Of a DNA stretch of 64,000 nt, positions 34,728 to 48,782 are shown piece after piece. The first letter of the stretch is position 1, and each line of letters begins with the position of its first letter. The notes beneath the pieces were generated by a model. That model did no database searches. It saw only the letters and a program-made list of their open reading frames with translations, and was not told the DNA's origin. The DNA is from Hygrophila difformis (lineage: Eukaryota > Streptophyta > Magnoliopsida > Lamiales > Acanthaceae): the NCBI GenBank assembly GCA_030278955.1, contig JAOANR010000002.1, positions 1,612,001-1,676,000 on the forward strand. Reading direction: 5' to 3'. Made by a program: the position numbers and the translations under genes.

Positions 34728-36728
34728 TTTGCTTGAATATATTGTCTAGGCAGTAGGCACAAATACAATAATAATAATACTCCATATTTTATGTGTCAAA
34801 GTCCGATTTATCTACAATAATAGTAATAAATAAAGAAAGCATTTTGAAAATTCGATTGACACGAAAACTTTTTTTTTTTTTTTTTGGTGGTCCGAATTAG
34901 GCTATCTGAAAAGGATGAATGTGGTTGGATAAACCGATAAAAGGTTGGGTATTCCGTGACTGGTCAGCGGTCACCCCAACTTCCAACTTCCAACTTCCAA
35001 AGAAGTACGCATCTGGGTCGGATTCCTTGCCCCGCCCCGAATCTCACTCCATTTCGAATTCCTTCCTAACCCTTTTTCCCCTTTCTTTCTTTCTTTCTTT
35101 CTTTTTCCTTTTTCTTTTTCTTTTTTTGGTAAGAAAATTAGGAATGGAAAATTTTATGCGAGCATAAGCCTCTGGCCTCGGGGGTGTTGGGCACATCCAT
35201 TTCCTCAACTCCCTACGCTCATTTTCGGCGTTCTCAACGTCCACCGTTGTTGCCTACCGCCGGGCGTTGCTCATTCGCCGTCTGTTTCCTGACTGGGTTC
35301 CTCATCCACCTGGCAATTACTTCTTCATCGGATATAATCTCAATCCTTTTTAAGATTTAGTTGCAAGTTCGTTGAAATGGCCAAAGGGAGCGGATGAAAA
35401 AGTAAAATCTTGATTAATTTTCACTTGAGGTGCGTGTTTTTGTTTGAGATTTTAGCTCCTTGATTTTTCCTTCTTTTGATTAATTGGAATTGTTCCTCCT
35501 TCCGCACAAAAAATCTAATAAATGGTTGTGATGTTTGGGTTTTAATTGGCTTTTTGTCATTTTCTTTTTCTAATTAAAATCATTGTGCTGATACGCATTT
35601 AAATCACAGGCATGTATTTGTGTGTGTGTGCATGTAATGCTTTGTTGAATGGAGAGGCAGCTGGTTTGGCAATTCATCTTTACATAAAGATCAGTCATTT
35701 CTTAAGTCGAGACTAAAATATTGTCTTAGTATCGCGTTGATGATTTATGAAGATTGTGCCCCTCGATTTTTTAATTTTTTTTTTTATTTTTTTTAGAGGT
35801 GGGAGGAATAGCCGCTGTGGAATTGCTAACTGAAATTGAATAATTGTGGATAGATATGATATGCATCTCTCTGGAGATATCTTATTAGCTTTTCTGTGTT
35901 CCAAGACTCAAGCGATTTATTCATATGCAATCTGCAGAAAAGTATATATCTTTATTTCTCCATCCCATTTCTCCACTTATCTGGTCATGGATGGAGGCAT
36001 GAAATATCACGTTTCTTTTTGGATTCTCATGGGGTCCATTTTGATTCTATTTGATCACATATCCATACCAGCGGATGTTAATGTTTATGTTCCCAGCCTA
36101 TACCTAGTTTTCAATATTTGCATGTGCATATATGAGATGAGAATATGTTACTTTTATGGAGTTGCATGGTGAGTGTGAAAGTGCTTTGATCTGTGAAAGT
36201 ATCTACACAAAATCAGGCAAAACATATCTTCTGATTTTTCACCAAAAGTCATTTTTTCGTTTATACATTTAATTTTAGATTGAGGGTTGCTTGGCAATTA
36301 GATAGTAGTAATGCATAATGGACAACGGATTTAGTTAGTTGGTTTGATTATTAGTTGTTTATATTAAAGAGGATGCTTGGCAAATACAGTAGATTCTGCA
36401 AGTCTTAAAAAAGCAGATTCAAAAGGCTATTTATTAAACACTATTAGACTACTATTATAAGTTTAAACAAATAAAAAAATGCAAAAGCTCTTTGGTAAAA
36501 GTTATATGCGTCTCATACTCTTAATTACCTTCAAACTCGGGAATCAGGATGATACGATGCTATTAACTATTTCGAAGAATGTTTCAATGTCTTCAAAACA
36601 TTATTGTAACTTGTATACTAGAATACATTAGTTTGATGGATTGTGTTTTATGGTTACTAGTAGTATTGTATGTATAGGTGAGCACTGATGACCTTTGAAC
36701 AGGCGATAAGAGAAGGTTATTGAGTAGT
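34728..36728 (+). promoter_or_regulatory. Upstream region and likely 5' UTR intron of TOP1
   Basis: No coding sequence supported. A long CT-rich tract (about 35080-35130) precedes a GC-richer stretch at 35160-35300, which fits a first non-coding exon. An acceptor TTTGAACAG at 36694-36702 leads into the coding exon, so an intron of about 1.2-1.4 kb is likely in the 5' UTR. The exact transcription start and first donor were not determined. Confidence 0.5.
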
Positions 36729-39700
36729 ATGGATGAGGATGACGAACCACTAGTTTTCAGAAGGAATAACTCTTCTTCAAAGCAAAACCAATTGAACTCA
36801 GGGATGAACAAATTGGTATCTCAGAAGCATGATCAACAATTAGGGAGGCCAACCTCTGATGTACGATCACATAATGGTCAAAGTGTTGTAGCTCAAAACA
36901 GTAAGAAAGCTCCTTCCAACACACGGCCGGTTAAATCTCCTTTGTCTAGCCCAAAATCATCTAATTCGTCCATCGCATTGCCAAGTCCTTCCACTTCTAA
37001 AACAGATGTGTCCAACTCTGGTAAGCACCAGTTTAAAGATGCCAGGCCGTTGATTGAAGCTACTGATGAACCCAATTTGGACTCTGAGGATTCTGAAGAT
37101 GATAAGCCCCTTAGTGCTAGGCTCAATGCTGGTCTGTCAAAATTAAACTCTAACCATGTCAGCAGGGGCTCTAATACTTTAGGCTCGAATCAAAGACCCA
37201 AGGTCATTAAATCTGAAGATGCAGCTGATGAAAAACCCCTGTCATCAAGGTTCAAAATTAAATCTTATGTTGAGGTATCTGCCAACAGGCCTACAAATGC
37301 TGGTGAGAGAAAACCTCTATTGGCGAAATGTGGTGAAAATGGCTCATCCTCGACTGAAAATAAACCTTCAACTATGTTGAAGAAGAGACTTGTGGATGGT
37401 CTAAAACCTTCTGGTGAATCTTATATCAAAAAGCCCAAGATTTCTGACCCATCTACATCTACTAAATCTGAAATTATGGACGAGGATGATGAGGATCATA
37501 TCCCTATATCACAAAGAATGAAGAAATCAACTTCTTCAGACAAAAAATCATCTTTTAAAAGCTCAGTCAGACCTATATCTGCATCATTGAAGAAGATAAA
37601 TAATAAACCAATAAAGTTTGTGAAAAGCTCAAAGTATTCTAAGTCATCAAAGGTTTATCCAAGCTCGGGTGAAGGGCAAAAGTGGACTACTTTGGTTCAC
37701 AATGGTGTCATTTTTCCACCCCCATACAAGCCTCATGGGGTAAAGGTGCTGTACAAGGGCAAGCCTGTTGACTTAACACCAGAACAGGAAGAGGTGGCAA
37801 CAATGTTTGCAGTAATGCTTGAAACTGAATATATGAATAAACCAAAATTCAAAGAGAACTTTATGAATGATTGGCGAAAGATACTGGGAAAGAATCATAT
37901 TATTCAGGACTTGGAACACTGCGATTTCACTCCAATATATGAATGGCATCAGAAAGAGAAGGAGAAAAAGAAGCAGATGAGTTCTGAGGTGCATTACTAA
38001 CCCTTCTCTTATTTAATAGTGAAATACTTTAATTAAGTTCTATGTATTTTCTTCGTTTTTATTCTGGACCATAGCACACCAATTCATCCGAAATGCAACA
38101 TAAAGCTTTGTGGTGCCTTTAATTATAACCATCAAGAACAAGTTTAGATTAGTAATTCTGCTTGGTACTGACTTTCCCATCAATTTATTCACCTGATTAT
38201 GTTTGAATATATTTTTCCATAGACTTGACAGTTGCCTCTGTAATTAGTTGATGATGTTAACAAAAAACCTATTGCTAGATAATTGGTGCTGTATGTGACA
38301 TGAGGATTAATTATGGAATGTGGAATCACAGTTTTTTTTTCCTGGCCATCATTCATCAGTGCTATGTTTCTTTGCTGATAATGGAATACAAAAAGGTTGC
38401 TAGTACGTGGTAAATAATTTAAATTCAAGGAGCTCATTGAAATATTATTCAGTATTCTGGTAGAACAACGTGTATGTTTGGTTTCTTTTGACCAATGGAA
38501 ATTTCAAGATTTCTCACAAAGATAGTTTCATTCGCCTTTTCTTTTCAAATTTTTTGGGCAGGAGAAGAAAGCTTTAAAGGAGGAGAAAATGAAGCAAGAG
38601 GAAAAGTATATGTGGGCTATTGTAAATGGTGTCAAAGAGAAGGTATATCTTAACCTAGATCTGTGTTGTGCATGGCGGTCCTGCATTATTCAATGTATGT
38701 TATTTTGTGGAGGAAGTAAATGGAGCTTTGTTCCTACACCTTAAAGATGCATAATACTCTTGAAAGTCTTGCGTATTTACTAAAATATATATATTTGCAT
38801 TTTGCCACTGTATCTTTGACGATTTAGATAGGTTTGTGAATTATAACTTCGTTTTTCCTTTGTACTTTGTGATTTTTGTTTTGGATACTCCAAGAGTTGT
38901 TGTTGAGCTGCTGATCAATACATCATACAACAACATTAGTTTGTTTTGACCATAACTTTTGTTAATCAATTTCTTCTGTAAATTAATGTTTTTTTGCTCA
39001 GGACATTTATTGTGAATGTGGTATGTCCTTTATATGTTGTCTTGCACGTGTTTGGCATTTTACTCTTTAAGGTTTTAATACATCATTGCTCCAACTGGTC
39101 TGGTCAGAACTAGATCAATATTCTAGTTATTATTTGCACCAGTTTTCTGTTATAACTATTCAAAACACTTTTTGCAGGTTGGTAACTTCAGAGTTGAGCC
39201 ACCTGGGCTGTTCCGTGGCCGTGGCGAGCACCCTAAGGTGTTTTAAAATATTTCCTCAATCCTCATGATGCTAACGATTATGATAGTCTCGTATCTCCTA
39301 TGTTTCCAAATCAAAGAGAAGTTTTATCTTTCTATTGATTGGAACTGTTAATTGGAGCAGATGGGGATGCTGAAGAAAAGAATCCGTCCGAAAGATATCA
39401 CTATAAACATTGGAAAGGATGCTGCAGTTCCTGAGTGCCCTATCCCTGGCGAAAGGTTCTGCATTTTTAAATTACTCCTCATCAAGGAAAATATATTTAT
39501 ACTTCCCTTTTTCTTTTGAAGAATGGTCAGCAACAGCCATTACTTGTTGATTCTGATGCAAACTTCTTGTAAAACATAATTATCTGGAACTTGTTGCTTG
39601 GCAGCTGGAAAGAAGTAAGGCATGACAATACAGTAACATGGTTGGCATATTGGATTGATCCCATTAATCCAAAGGAATTCAAATATGTTTTCCTGGCAGC

Positions 39701-42700
39701 AAGCAGTACCTTGAAAGGCCAAAGCGACAAAGAGAAATACGAGAAAGCCAGGCTCTTAAAGGTTTCTTTAAATAGAGTCAACCAAGAAAATTCGCTCATC
39801 TAGATTTACATAAAAGGTTGATGGACTATTATTGATGTTTTATATTACCTAAATAAAGGACTATATACAAGGTATCCGGGCAGCTTATACAAAGGATTTC
39901 TCAAGTAAAGATCCTACAAGAAAGCAGATAGCCGTTGCAACCTACCTCATTGACAAACTAGCTCTTAGGGCAGGCAATGAGAAGGTGAGGTGCAACAATT
40001 AGGTTATCTATGTGACCATTATTGCAATTTCTTTGAGCATGTATTGATTTCCTTCGCTCAATTATTTGCTGAGTTTTAATATATATTTCTTGTGCCTATC
40101 AAGTTTGGGTTGATTCAATATCATAATAAGTAACTTGACGATTATGCATACTGTTTTGTATATATCATCCTGTAGGATGATGATGAAGCTGATACAGTTG
40201 GTTGCTGCACATTAAAAGTTGAAAATGTTGAACCAGTGCCTCCGAATTTCTTGAAGGTCCAATGAATTTATGTTATCAATATTTCATTTTCATCTCCTCT
40301 CAAATTCCTCCTGACGCTTTGTTAGTTTTAAGTTGGCTATGACAATTTAACACCTCAGTATACTTCCACCTTCAAGTTAGTAATCATTAATCAATGATAT
40401 TTTTCTTTACCTTTGCAGTTTGATTTCCTTGGTAAGGATTCTATAAGATATCAAAATGAAGTTGAGGTTGAAACTGCTGTGTTTCAGGCCATCCAACAGT
40501 TTCGAAGGGGTAAGTTATGATCTGCTCTAGCAGGATACATTTTACCAATGATTTGCTAATGCTGTATTGTTACATTCATTGTTTTGCCTCCAGGAAAAAG
40601 AGGTAGCGACGATATGTTTGACAGACTTGATACTAGCAGATTGAACGCTCATTTAAAAGAACTGATGCCTGGTCTCACAGCCAAAGTCTTCCGTACATAC
40701 AATGCATCTATTACATTGGATGACATGGTAAGATGTAACTTTAGACTCCTTGTTGTCTAACTTTTGTAATGTCCCATCATCTGTATTCTATAAATTGTGA
40801 CCCTAATGTGTGAGGGATATGTATGGTAAGAAATAAACCAACAAACTTGCTCCTGCTTGTCTGCTCCTCCTGTGTAACATAGATTTTGTGTCCGACGTGA
40901 AGCCAGGGCAGCACTAGGGTATTTGACTGCACTAAAAGAGAATTGAAATGACAACTACAATTGTTTCTTTCATGGAAAAAAATCCTTCCAAAAATGCCAT
41001 AAAACAAAAACTAAAAAATACCAAAAGAAAAAGTCAAACTCTGGAACTCTATCCAAGACATTTTAGGATGTTCCTGAAAAACAAAAATTCTTCTACGGGT
41101 CCTATAGTTGTCAGTACACTGTACTGTGGCTCGCAAAGTCCTTGGAGAACAGAGTGGCGAGCACTTGGAAAGGAACAATTTAATGGGGCATTTGATTTTT
41201 ATCAATCCTTTGTGAAGCATTTTTTATATATATAGAGAGAGAGAATAGGAACAGTTTCTGTAAGATTCTAACCTATGTTTCATCGATCACTGTTATGTTT
41301 ATGTATTTGAATAGAAGATTATATTTTGTTAAGTTGCAAAATTAGAAATTTACCAAAGTTCTGTAAGTCCCTATTGTAATAATAATTATTAATAACAGGT
41401 TCCTTTGTACATTTTCCATCTAATTATCAGTCTGTTAAGGCTGTTGGCTAAGACTTGGAATCCCTTTCCTCCAATATGTGTCCTGATTTTACATGATTGA
41501 GCCAAAAATAATTTGCCGTCACTTCCTTGTAATTGTTATATTGAGGTGTATAATGTATAATATTAAAACTTTCTGTTATTGAACTCTCCCTCATGAGCTT
41601 CATAGTTCACTCATGTCTAGGTGAAAGCTTGTTCTAATGCTATATCTATGTATTAACTTCCCAACCTGCCTTAGAAAATTTATGTAAGCATATAATATCT
41701 TTTGTGCAATTTTGTGACAGTTAAGCAGGGAAACAAAGGGTGGAGATGTTGCTGAGAATGTAGTTGTTTATCAACATGCCAACAAAGAGGTAAAGTCCCG
41801 TTAATGTTTAACATCTTAAGTTATCTGAGTTATCGTAAGTTCTTTTGATATTGTGCTTCTCTTCCTTAGGTTGCAATCATTTGTAATCATCAACGGTCTG
41901 TCTCAAAGTCACACAGTGCTCAGATGTTGCGCCTAGATGAAAAGATAGAAGAACTCAAGGTAATTAACTAAATATAATGAAGTTCCTGTTATTCTACTCG
42001 AGAAGGAGCTTAACGGATGGTTGTAATTGAGGAATGATAACGCCTAGATGATTCTAAACTTCTGGTCACACTTACAGTATTTATGCTGAGGGTCTGAAAC
42101 CACATGACATTATTTCTGACAGTTATTGTGTAGGCTGTCAACGATGTTTTAGTTATTTAGTGATGTATCTCTCTTAGCTTTCCCCTTTTGCGTTGACTTG
42201 GAGTCTTGTGTAATTAGTTTTAGTATCATTAATTTTTCAAATTCTTCTAGGGCCTTTTGAATGAACTTCAGACAGATTTGGAGAGGGCAAAGAAAGGAAG
42301 ACCTCCCTTGAAGAGTGCTGATGGGAAGCCGAAGAAGAATTTGAATCGTGATGCGTAAGTAAGAACTCTTTTGCAAATCAGTGTGCTAGTGGTCATGTAG
42401 CTGATGGTGATGGTATCATGCAGATTAGAAAGAAAGATAGCTCAAACCGCTACAAAGATTGAAAAAATGGAACGAGACAAGGAGACAAAAGAAGACTTAA
42501 AAACTGTAGCGTTGGGTACATCGAAGATTAACTACCTTGATCCTAGGATCACAGTTGCCTGGTGCAAGCGCCATGAAGTTCCTATTGAAAAGGTAAAAGG
42601 GCTCTCGCAGTATTTAGTTGACTTAATAAATTACTTTTTCTTCTTTGTTTTCTCATTTCTGGGGGTAATTTATTTAAATAATAGCTCCTGTTTGGTGCCT

Positions 42701-42827
42701 TTGTGGATGAAATTTCAACTTGAGTTTATGCAGAGATATGATGATTCTCTTAATGCAGATATTCAACAAGTCTCTTCTGGAAAAATTTGCATGGGCAATG
42801 GATGTTGATCCCAGTTTCAGATTCTGA
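36729..42827 (+). CDS. TOP1: DNA topoisomerase I (type IB), 14 coding exons
   Basis: Coding exons: 36729-37988, 38562-38642, 39178-39237, 39361-39455, 39605-39761, 39859-39984, 40176-40256, 40419-40509, 40594-40727, 41721-41789, 41870-41959, 42251-42354, 42424-42592, 42759-42827. They sum to 2586 bp, 861 residues, all with GT-AG introns. The enzyme nicks one strand through a 3'-phosphotyrosine link and relaxes supercoils in the nucleus. Residues 1-330 are a Ser/Lys/Asp-rich disordered head starting [12 protein letters not shown]. The core begins near 335. The catalytic set is complete: Arg588 (LALRAGNEK), Lys626 (FLGKD), Arg684 (VFRTYNAS), His725 (CNHQR) and the nucleophile Tyr820 in [17 protein letters not shown] Lys/Glu linker lies at 735-815. 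The start follows an AG acceptor and is the first in-frame ATG. Length fits plant TOP1. Confidence 0.96.
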
Positions 42828-43580
42828 TGATATCGATTTCCATCATTGTTGGCGGCTCTTAGGGAAAGATAGATGGATGCAGAGCAGAAAGAGTTTCCTG
42901 GCAAGTTTGTCATTGATTCCTGCTAATGGTTCTAAATGGAATTCTTGGCATCTTAATGAAGTTATGGGTTGATTCAGTTGATTTTACCAGTAAATTTTAT
43001 ATGGACATCGGAATTTTATTCTTCTTCATACATATTTGGAATGAGTTTTAAGAGTTTTCCAGTTTGTTGTACTTCTCTGTGTCCTTACTGGTAAACCAAA
43101 TTGACGGTTAAAAGGAGCAAATTATATTGTCAAGATTACTTTTTTTTTTTAATATAGAAATGAGAACAAATTTTGTCATTCTGATTTTGTGTCTATCTTG
43201 AATTTTTCTGGGTTTTGTGTACAATATACCCTCAATTTACTATTCATATTCTAAGGAACATTAAAATGGGGCAGGAAAAGATAATCCTGTGTTCCTGCAT
43301 TTGATGTGGGAATAAAAGCATCAAAATATAGATGAAGAGAGGAAACAGCAGGATCAATGAGATCTCCCTCCTCCCCAATCCACATTCCAATAATCGCCAA
43401 AATTCTAGTCACCAAATTTCAAATAGTAATAAAATGGATTCCTTTTCTTGATTCTAAGGTATCGCTGATATGTCCTTTTCACCACCAGAATATGGACATG
43501 TTCACGCTGTCTCGCCCACACCACAAAACTCACTCAACTTCCCCATGAAAGAGAATAGGTTAGAAGAAGATATAGAAATA
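42828..43580 (+). other. TOP1 3' UTR and downstream DNA
   Basis: TGA at 42825-42827 is followed by AT-rich sequence that should include the 3' UTR. There is no other ORF worth calling up to the MITE at 43581. Confidence 0.6.
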
Positions 43581-43844
43581 TACTTCCTCCGTCTCACTAT
43601 TTTTGTTACGGACCCACCCAACACGTATGCCGATACACATTTTTAACGGTTAATAACTTAAATTGTGTACAACGAAAAATTATAAGAAGTTAATTGTCTA
43701 AAACTACAAGATTAGACGAATCTAACAAGATCTCACTTGACTATGTTTTTTCTTACATAGCTATGATAAAAATCCAAATCAAAGTTGAACAGTGAATAGT
43801 GCCAAAAAACCATCCGTAACAAATATATTGAGACGGAGGTAGTA
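43581..43844. mobile_element. Stowaway-type MITE, orientation A
   Basis: Ends TACTTCCTCCGTCTC and GAGACGGAGGTAGTA with 264 bp between limits. The interior (TTAGACGAATCTAACAAGATC, ACTATGTTTTTTCTTAC) is the reverse complement of the MITE at 48783-49046. Confidence 0.92.
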
Positions 43845-44091
43845 TATATGAATATGTCCTCCTGTTACACATATATAGATTTTGCCCTATCTTCAAGATG
43901 GAAGATATCTTTGATATATGGTCTTGAAACCATTAGGATTAATTACATTTGTGAATGAATGTGGGAGATATTTGAATGTTACACTCGAAATTCAAAGGAT
44001 TTGTAATTTTGAACTCATACTGTTTTTCCATGTCCATTTTACGTGTTTGTCTTTTTTGGATCCAAATAGTTTCAACTAAATCAAAAGAGTA

Positions 44092-44340
44092 ATACTCCTT
44101 CCGTCCAATCCAAACTAAGATTTTTCATCTAACCGTTTTTGGTCCCAAATTATATAGTCAAGTGATGTATTGTTGGATTTATCTAATAAATTAGATTATA
44201 AATATCAATTTTTTTTTAGATAAAAGTTTTATATATAAAAAAAGTTGAGTTATATTTATAGAAAATATATATTGGATTACGTGTTAAAGGTAGCAATAAT
44301 ATAAAGTGGACGCGTAGTGAGTCATTTTATCATGTAGTAT
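44092..44340. mobile_element. Possible degenerate Stowaway-type MITE
   Basis: A left end ATACTCCTTCCGTCC is clear. The right end is not readable as a proper inverted repeat, so this is either truncated or decayed. From 44341 to 45237 no feature could be supported. Confidence 0.4.
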
Positions 44341-45237
44341 ATGAATTCAACTTCCTTACTACTCCTGCAACGCAACGCACCAATGATAAAGATATGAAAA
44401 ATGGACACCGTAGCGTATGAGTGGGGCTAAAAGAATCCTCTAAAAAATATTTTGTCCTCAACCTAACCATACCCTTGGGGGGACAAAATATCAATTCGGA
44501 TTGCATATATAGTGAGAGAAAGAAGTGGAATTTTTTGTATAAATAAAAGAAAATAGTATGAGTAAGAAAAATCTAAACAAAATTGAACAATTGTAATCAT
44601 GAAGGCCACAAGATCTCAACCCCACCCCGTTTAATCTGTTGATAGAAGATGTTCCAAGTGACAGTAAGTGTATATATATATATTGCCCACTTGGAAAGAA
44701 AGAAAAATGCATACTACTCCTACTCCTTCAAAGATGGTTTGGTAAGGAGAATGGAAAAAGACTTGTTATTACTTACTTTTTGAGGGCACATATTGAAGTG
44801 ACACCTTCAAAGATGTCTCATATCTCCGGCATAAGAATACATAATACATTTAACGTGTTACATAAATGCCCAATCCAAGGCCAAGTATGATCAATACTTT
44901 ATTTTTTTTTTCTTTTTCTTCTGAGAGCATGAATTTTACTTACTCAATTGATTGATTCTCCACAGATCACAATAATGCAGCAAGGTTTTAGACTGCCGAC
45001 AAATTGGTGGGTCAGTCAGGTCAGTTCACCTCTAATTCATTACTATTAATACATGAAAAGGAATATTCTAATTTATTAGCATAATTGTTATTGTTTTTAT
45101 TTAAGAGAGGAAATCACATTCACATCCTTTTCATTGTCCTTGTCCTTTTCTTTTTTCCTTTATTTTCCATTTAATTTGTCTAATCGGAAAGTTGTCTGGC
45201 TGTATTCTTTTGTGGAGTCATAAATATATATTAAGTG

Positions 45238-45433
45238 GGATCTTTATATATAATTTTCTTTGGAGGAGCAATTGAAGGACTGGAAAGGGATGGTGGGAGC
45301 CCATGCCACACAATTACAAAGGGAATTAAAGGGAGGGATAGGGGGCCGGTGGGAATCGAACCTCCAACCTTCCGTTGGAAGTCAAGGGACTTAACTGCTT
45401 GGGCTAGGTCCTCATCCCGGATCTTTATATATA
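45238..45433 (-). mobile_element. tRNA-derived SINE with 15-bp target duplication
   Basis: On the minus strand the body (45418 to 45253, 166 bp) starts GGGATGAGGACC and carries a Pol III A-box-like TAGCCCAAGCAGTTAAG. The B box GGTTCGATTCC lies about 45 bp further on. The body ends in AAAAT. The flanks GGATCTTTATATATA at 45238-45252 and 45419-45433 are identical, a clear target-site duplication. This is the hallmark of LINE-mobilised insertion. Related plant families are Au-like and SolS-like SINEs, but I cannot name the family. Confidence 0.9.
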
Positions 45434-45915
45434 TAATTAAAACCCCTTTTCAAGATTTGCGGCATAAGAAAGGTTGGGTATTATTTATGGAGAAAGATAT
45501 ATATAAATCAAATCAAGTTTCAAAAAGGGAGTTCAATTTCATTTTATTTTTTTGTTCACCAAAAATTTGATATGTACTGTATTTGTGATAGTATGTGTGT
45601 ATATATATTTGCACAAAAATATCATAAATGTATTATATAATAAATCATAAATGTAATATATAATAAAAATAATATAATACTTTCATATACATATATGATA
45701 AATTATCTTTATTTATACTACATACTCCATGTATCATGTATCTCATTCTCATACAATTGTGTAATTAATTATTGTATATTATAGGGTACGGTTACGGTAC
45801 CGTGGGTAAAACCACAATACATCAAGACATAAAATCATAGCTATTGAAAAGCATTCAATGGCTATAGATTAATAATGCTATAATTGTCATAACATAATAA
45901 TAGTTCATTTTAATA

Positions 45916-46100
45916 ACAATCATTTCAACGACAGACGAGAGTATTTCAGCGATGAGGGCAATATTATTTCAGCGACAAAGCAAGACCATCTCAGCGATGA
46001 TGACAATATAGTTTCAGCAAGGATTTTGGAATCTGGAGCCACTGTTTTCTCCATTTGTCGCTGATATGGGTATATAAATGTCGTTGAAATGTATAATGTT
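45916..46100. repeat. Nested inverted repeat, MITE-like
   Basis: An outer pair CATTTCAACGACA (about 45922-45934) and TGTCGTTGAAATG (about 46078-46092) encloses an inner pair TCAGCGACAAA and TTTGTCGCTGA. Three further TTTCAGCGA/CTCAGCGA motifs repeat on the left side. The design resembles short plant MITEs with GCGAC arms. The flanks 45434-45915 and 46101-46585 hold AT-rich DNA with no supportable gene. Confidence 0.6.
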
Positions 46101-46585
46101 GTGTCTTGAAATGTATAAAACAAAATTATGTCTTGCGAATTTAATATTTTACCATTTGATTTAATATGAACCATTGAAATTTAAAATGGATGAACGGTTG
46201 AGACTTGCCTCTGTACGTACTGCGGAATGAGGCCTCCGCACCCTAACACATTCGATATTATATGAATTCAACACCACGTCTATGTCTAAGCTTATAAGTT
46301 TTTCAGCTACTACTATTTAATTTGCTTCATAAACTGATGGTGATCGATTTGTATGATCATGCATTGCATGGTCGTCGTCCATGACAACACAACACCTTTT
46401 CAATTATTTTGATGCTATGGCCCATATAGTCAATATTAGTATTACTATTAAGTACTCCATAATACATTACCATATAATAAATGAAACATGCATGTAGTAT
46501 TATCAAATAATAATAAGGACTGACATATATACTACTATATATATATTTGGCCATTTCAACTACAGAGCTATAATTTGATGTTTTT

Positions 46586-47680
46586 TCGTTGTGTTGAGTC
46601 ACTTACCCATTTAATGATGTCATTTGATTTCAAATTTGTGGCACACATGATGTTGACTATATTTGTAATTACGAGTGAATTAAATTTGGCCTTGCAGAAA
46701 AAACAACAAGACGTTGTAAATGTGATGTCTATGGTTGATATAACAAAGAAAAATCTTCGAAATTTGAGGGACAATGGATGCGATGATCTCATGGAAAGAG
46801 TTACATCATTTATGATCAAATATGAAGTGGATATTCCAGATATAGATGCAAGCTATGTTGTTATGGTATGAAGTGGATATTCCAGATATGGAGCAAACTA
46901 TGCTGTTCTGGGAAGAAGATGTTATCGTGGAAATAAGTCCCCACAAGTGACAAATGTCCACCATTTTTGAGTGGAAGTATTTCTCAGTGTAATTGATTTA
47001 CAATTGCAGGAGCTTATATAGATTTAATAAGTTAAGTAAGGAATTACTTCTTTGTATGTCTTGCTTTCATCCCTATGATCGATTTTCTTCTTTTGATAAA
47101 ACAAAGAAATTGAGAAGACTTGCGGAGTTCTATCCTAAAGAATTTTCATAAATGGATTTGATGGTTTTGGAATATTCGTTGGAGAATTTCATTGTCGATA
47201 TTCGAATTTATGAGATTTTGGGATGTGAAAAATTTAAATGAGCTTTTCATCAAGCTTGTTGAGACAAAGAAGCATGAAACACATTCGAAGGTTGCTTCTG
47301 AAGTTGGTATTACTTCTTCCCATGACAATGGCAACAGTTGAATGAGCTTTTTCAGCAATGACTACTGTCAAGAATAAGCTGCAGAATATTACGGGAGATC
47401 AGTTATTGAATTATTGTTTTGTCACTTTCATAGAACGTGATTTGTTTACTAATGTTAGTATTGATGCTATTGTACAACGATACCAAAATATGAGAACCTA
47501 TCGTGAACAACAATTATAGTTATTTTGATATAAGTACTTGATATATCATATTTTGTGTGACTTTGAAACTAACATTTTAGTACTTTTAAAATTATCATTA
47601 TTATATTAAAATGAATTATATTAGTTATTGAAAACTGACCTACTGAAGCAAATTTCCTGGATCCGCCAATGCATATGACT
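46586..47680 (+). pseudogene. 5'-truncated hAT transposase copy
   Basis: Starts abruptly at GAGTCACTTACCCATTTAATG and follows 56408-57401 closely to the element end CTGGATCCGCCA near 47660-47673. It codes for IFVITSELNLALQKKQQDVV and MERVTSFMIKYEVDI with frameshifts later. It ends with the hAT dimerisation region (LLLPMTMATVE). It lacks the upstream zinc-finger and DUF4371 parts, so it cannot be functional. Confidence 0.8.
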
Positions 47681-48427
47681 TTATGAAGTTGTTTCAAGAT
47701 TTTCAATTTTTCCTTCTGAAAAAGGCAGGAAGAGATTAGCAACACCGCAATGATTGTAGAAAATATATTCCAAAATATGTACACGAAGTTGAAGGTTTAA
47801 GAAAAAAGCAAAAGGAGTGTAACTTTCATCTGGTTTACCTTTCACAGAAAAGCACGAATATCACTTTTGTATTTTGCATGTGTCAAATTTGGTGCCACCA
47901 ACCATTCAACAGTCCACCCCACCCAGTGTTTAATCCAATACAATAACGAAACAACTATCAAACAAATGTAGTGAAAGCTGGATGTTATGATTCAAAGGTC
48001 ATTAGTTCCCTCAGGCCTCAACCATCATCAAAGGTTTACGTGCTTCACTTTTTTATTGAATGAATTACCATTATCGTGGATGTTTCCTAAGCATTAACAA
48101 TAACCACCAATGTCCTCATTATTGACCACTGACAAAATTATGGTAATTGCGACACCATATAAGATGTAGCTTAATGATATCTGACAAGAGTGATACCGGA
48201 TTGATATGAAATCACACTCACAAGTTGATCAAGAAAGGGCAAAGACGAACACATCAGTAACAAAAAACTGGGGAAATTTTGTAATAAGCCTTGACAGACA
48301 AACAAGTATATATATGGTGCCATTATTGATTTGGCAATGTCAGAGCGTGTTGAAAGAAAATGCATGTCAATGATGTGGTATCATCTCGTTACAATGCAAG
48401 AAAAATACATTACAATGATTTGTTTCT
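47681..48427. other. Spacer between hAT fragment and protease pseudogene
   Basis: AT-rich, only short open frames, no RNA gene or element end recognised. It should contain the 3' UTR of the minus-strand protease gene. Confidence 0.55.
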
Positions 48428-48782
48428 TCACGCAGGGATCACTGTCAAATTCATAGTAACATTGTTTGCCCTTTTCACAACTGCCTTAAAACCTCTCCCT
48501 ACTTCATCTCCAATAATTTCCATGATCTGCAAGAAACTCGAAAAATGTTACAATGGAATTTTAGAGAAACCAACATTTTTAGGCAGCATAAAAATTGTAT
48601 TTTTCCCTCATTCTCAATTTCAATAAGTTTTCCCTCAAATTCAACCACGACATCTCCGAGAAGAAATCCAGACGATCAGCTGGAGACCCCGGGAACACCT
48701 GATAACAAACAATCAGTGCTAGTGATTTTAATCCGTTTTTATTTTTGTGTCTCTTGTTCTTTGCAATGAGATATTTCATTTT

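Noticed and set aside
45330..45420. Possible tRNA gene from the A and B boxes
   Set aside because: No complete cloverleaf, and the flanking 15-bp duplications and extended body show it is a SINE.
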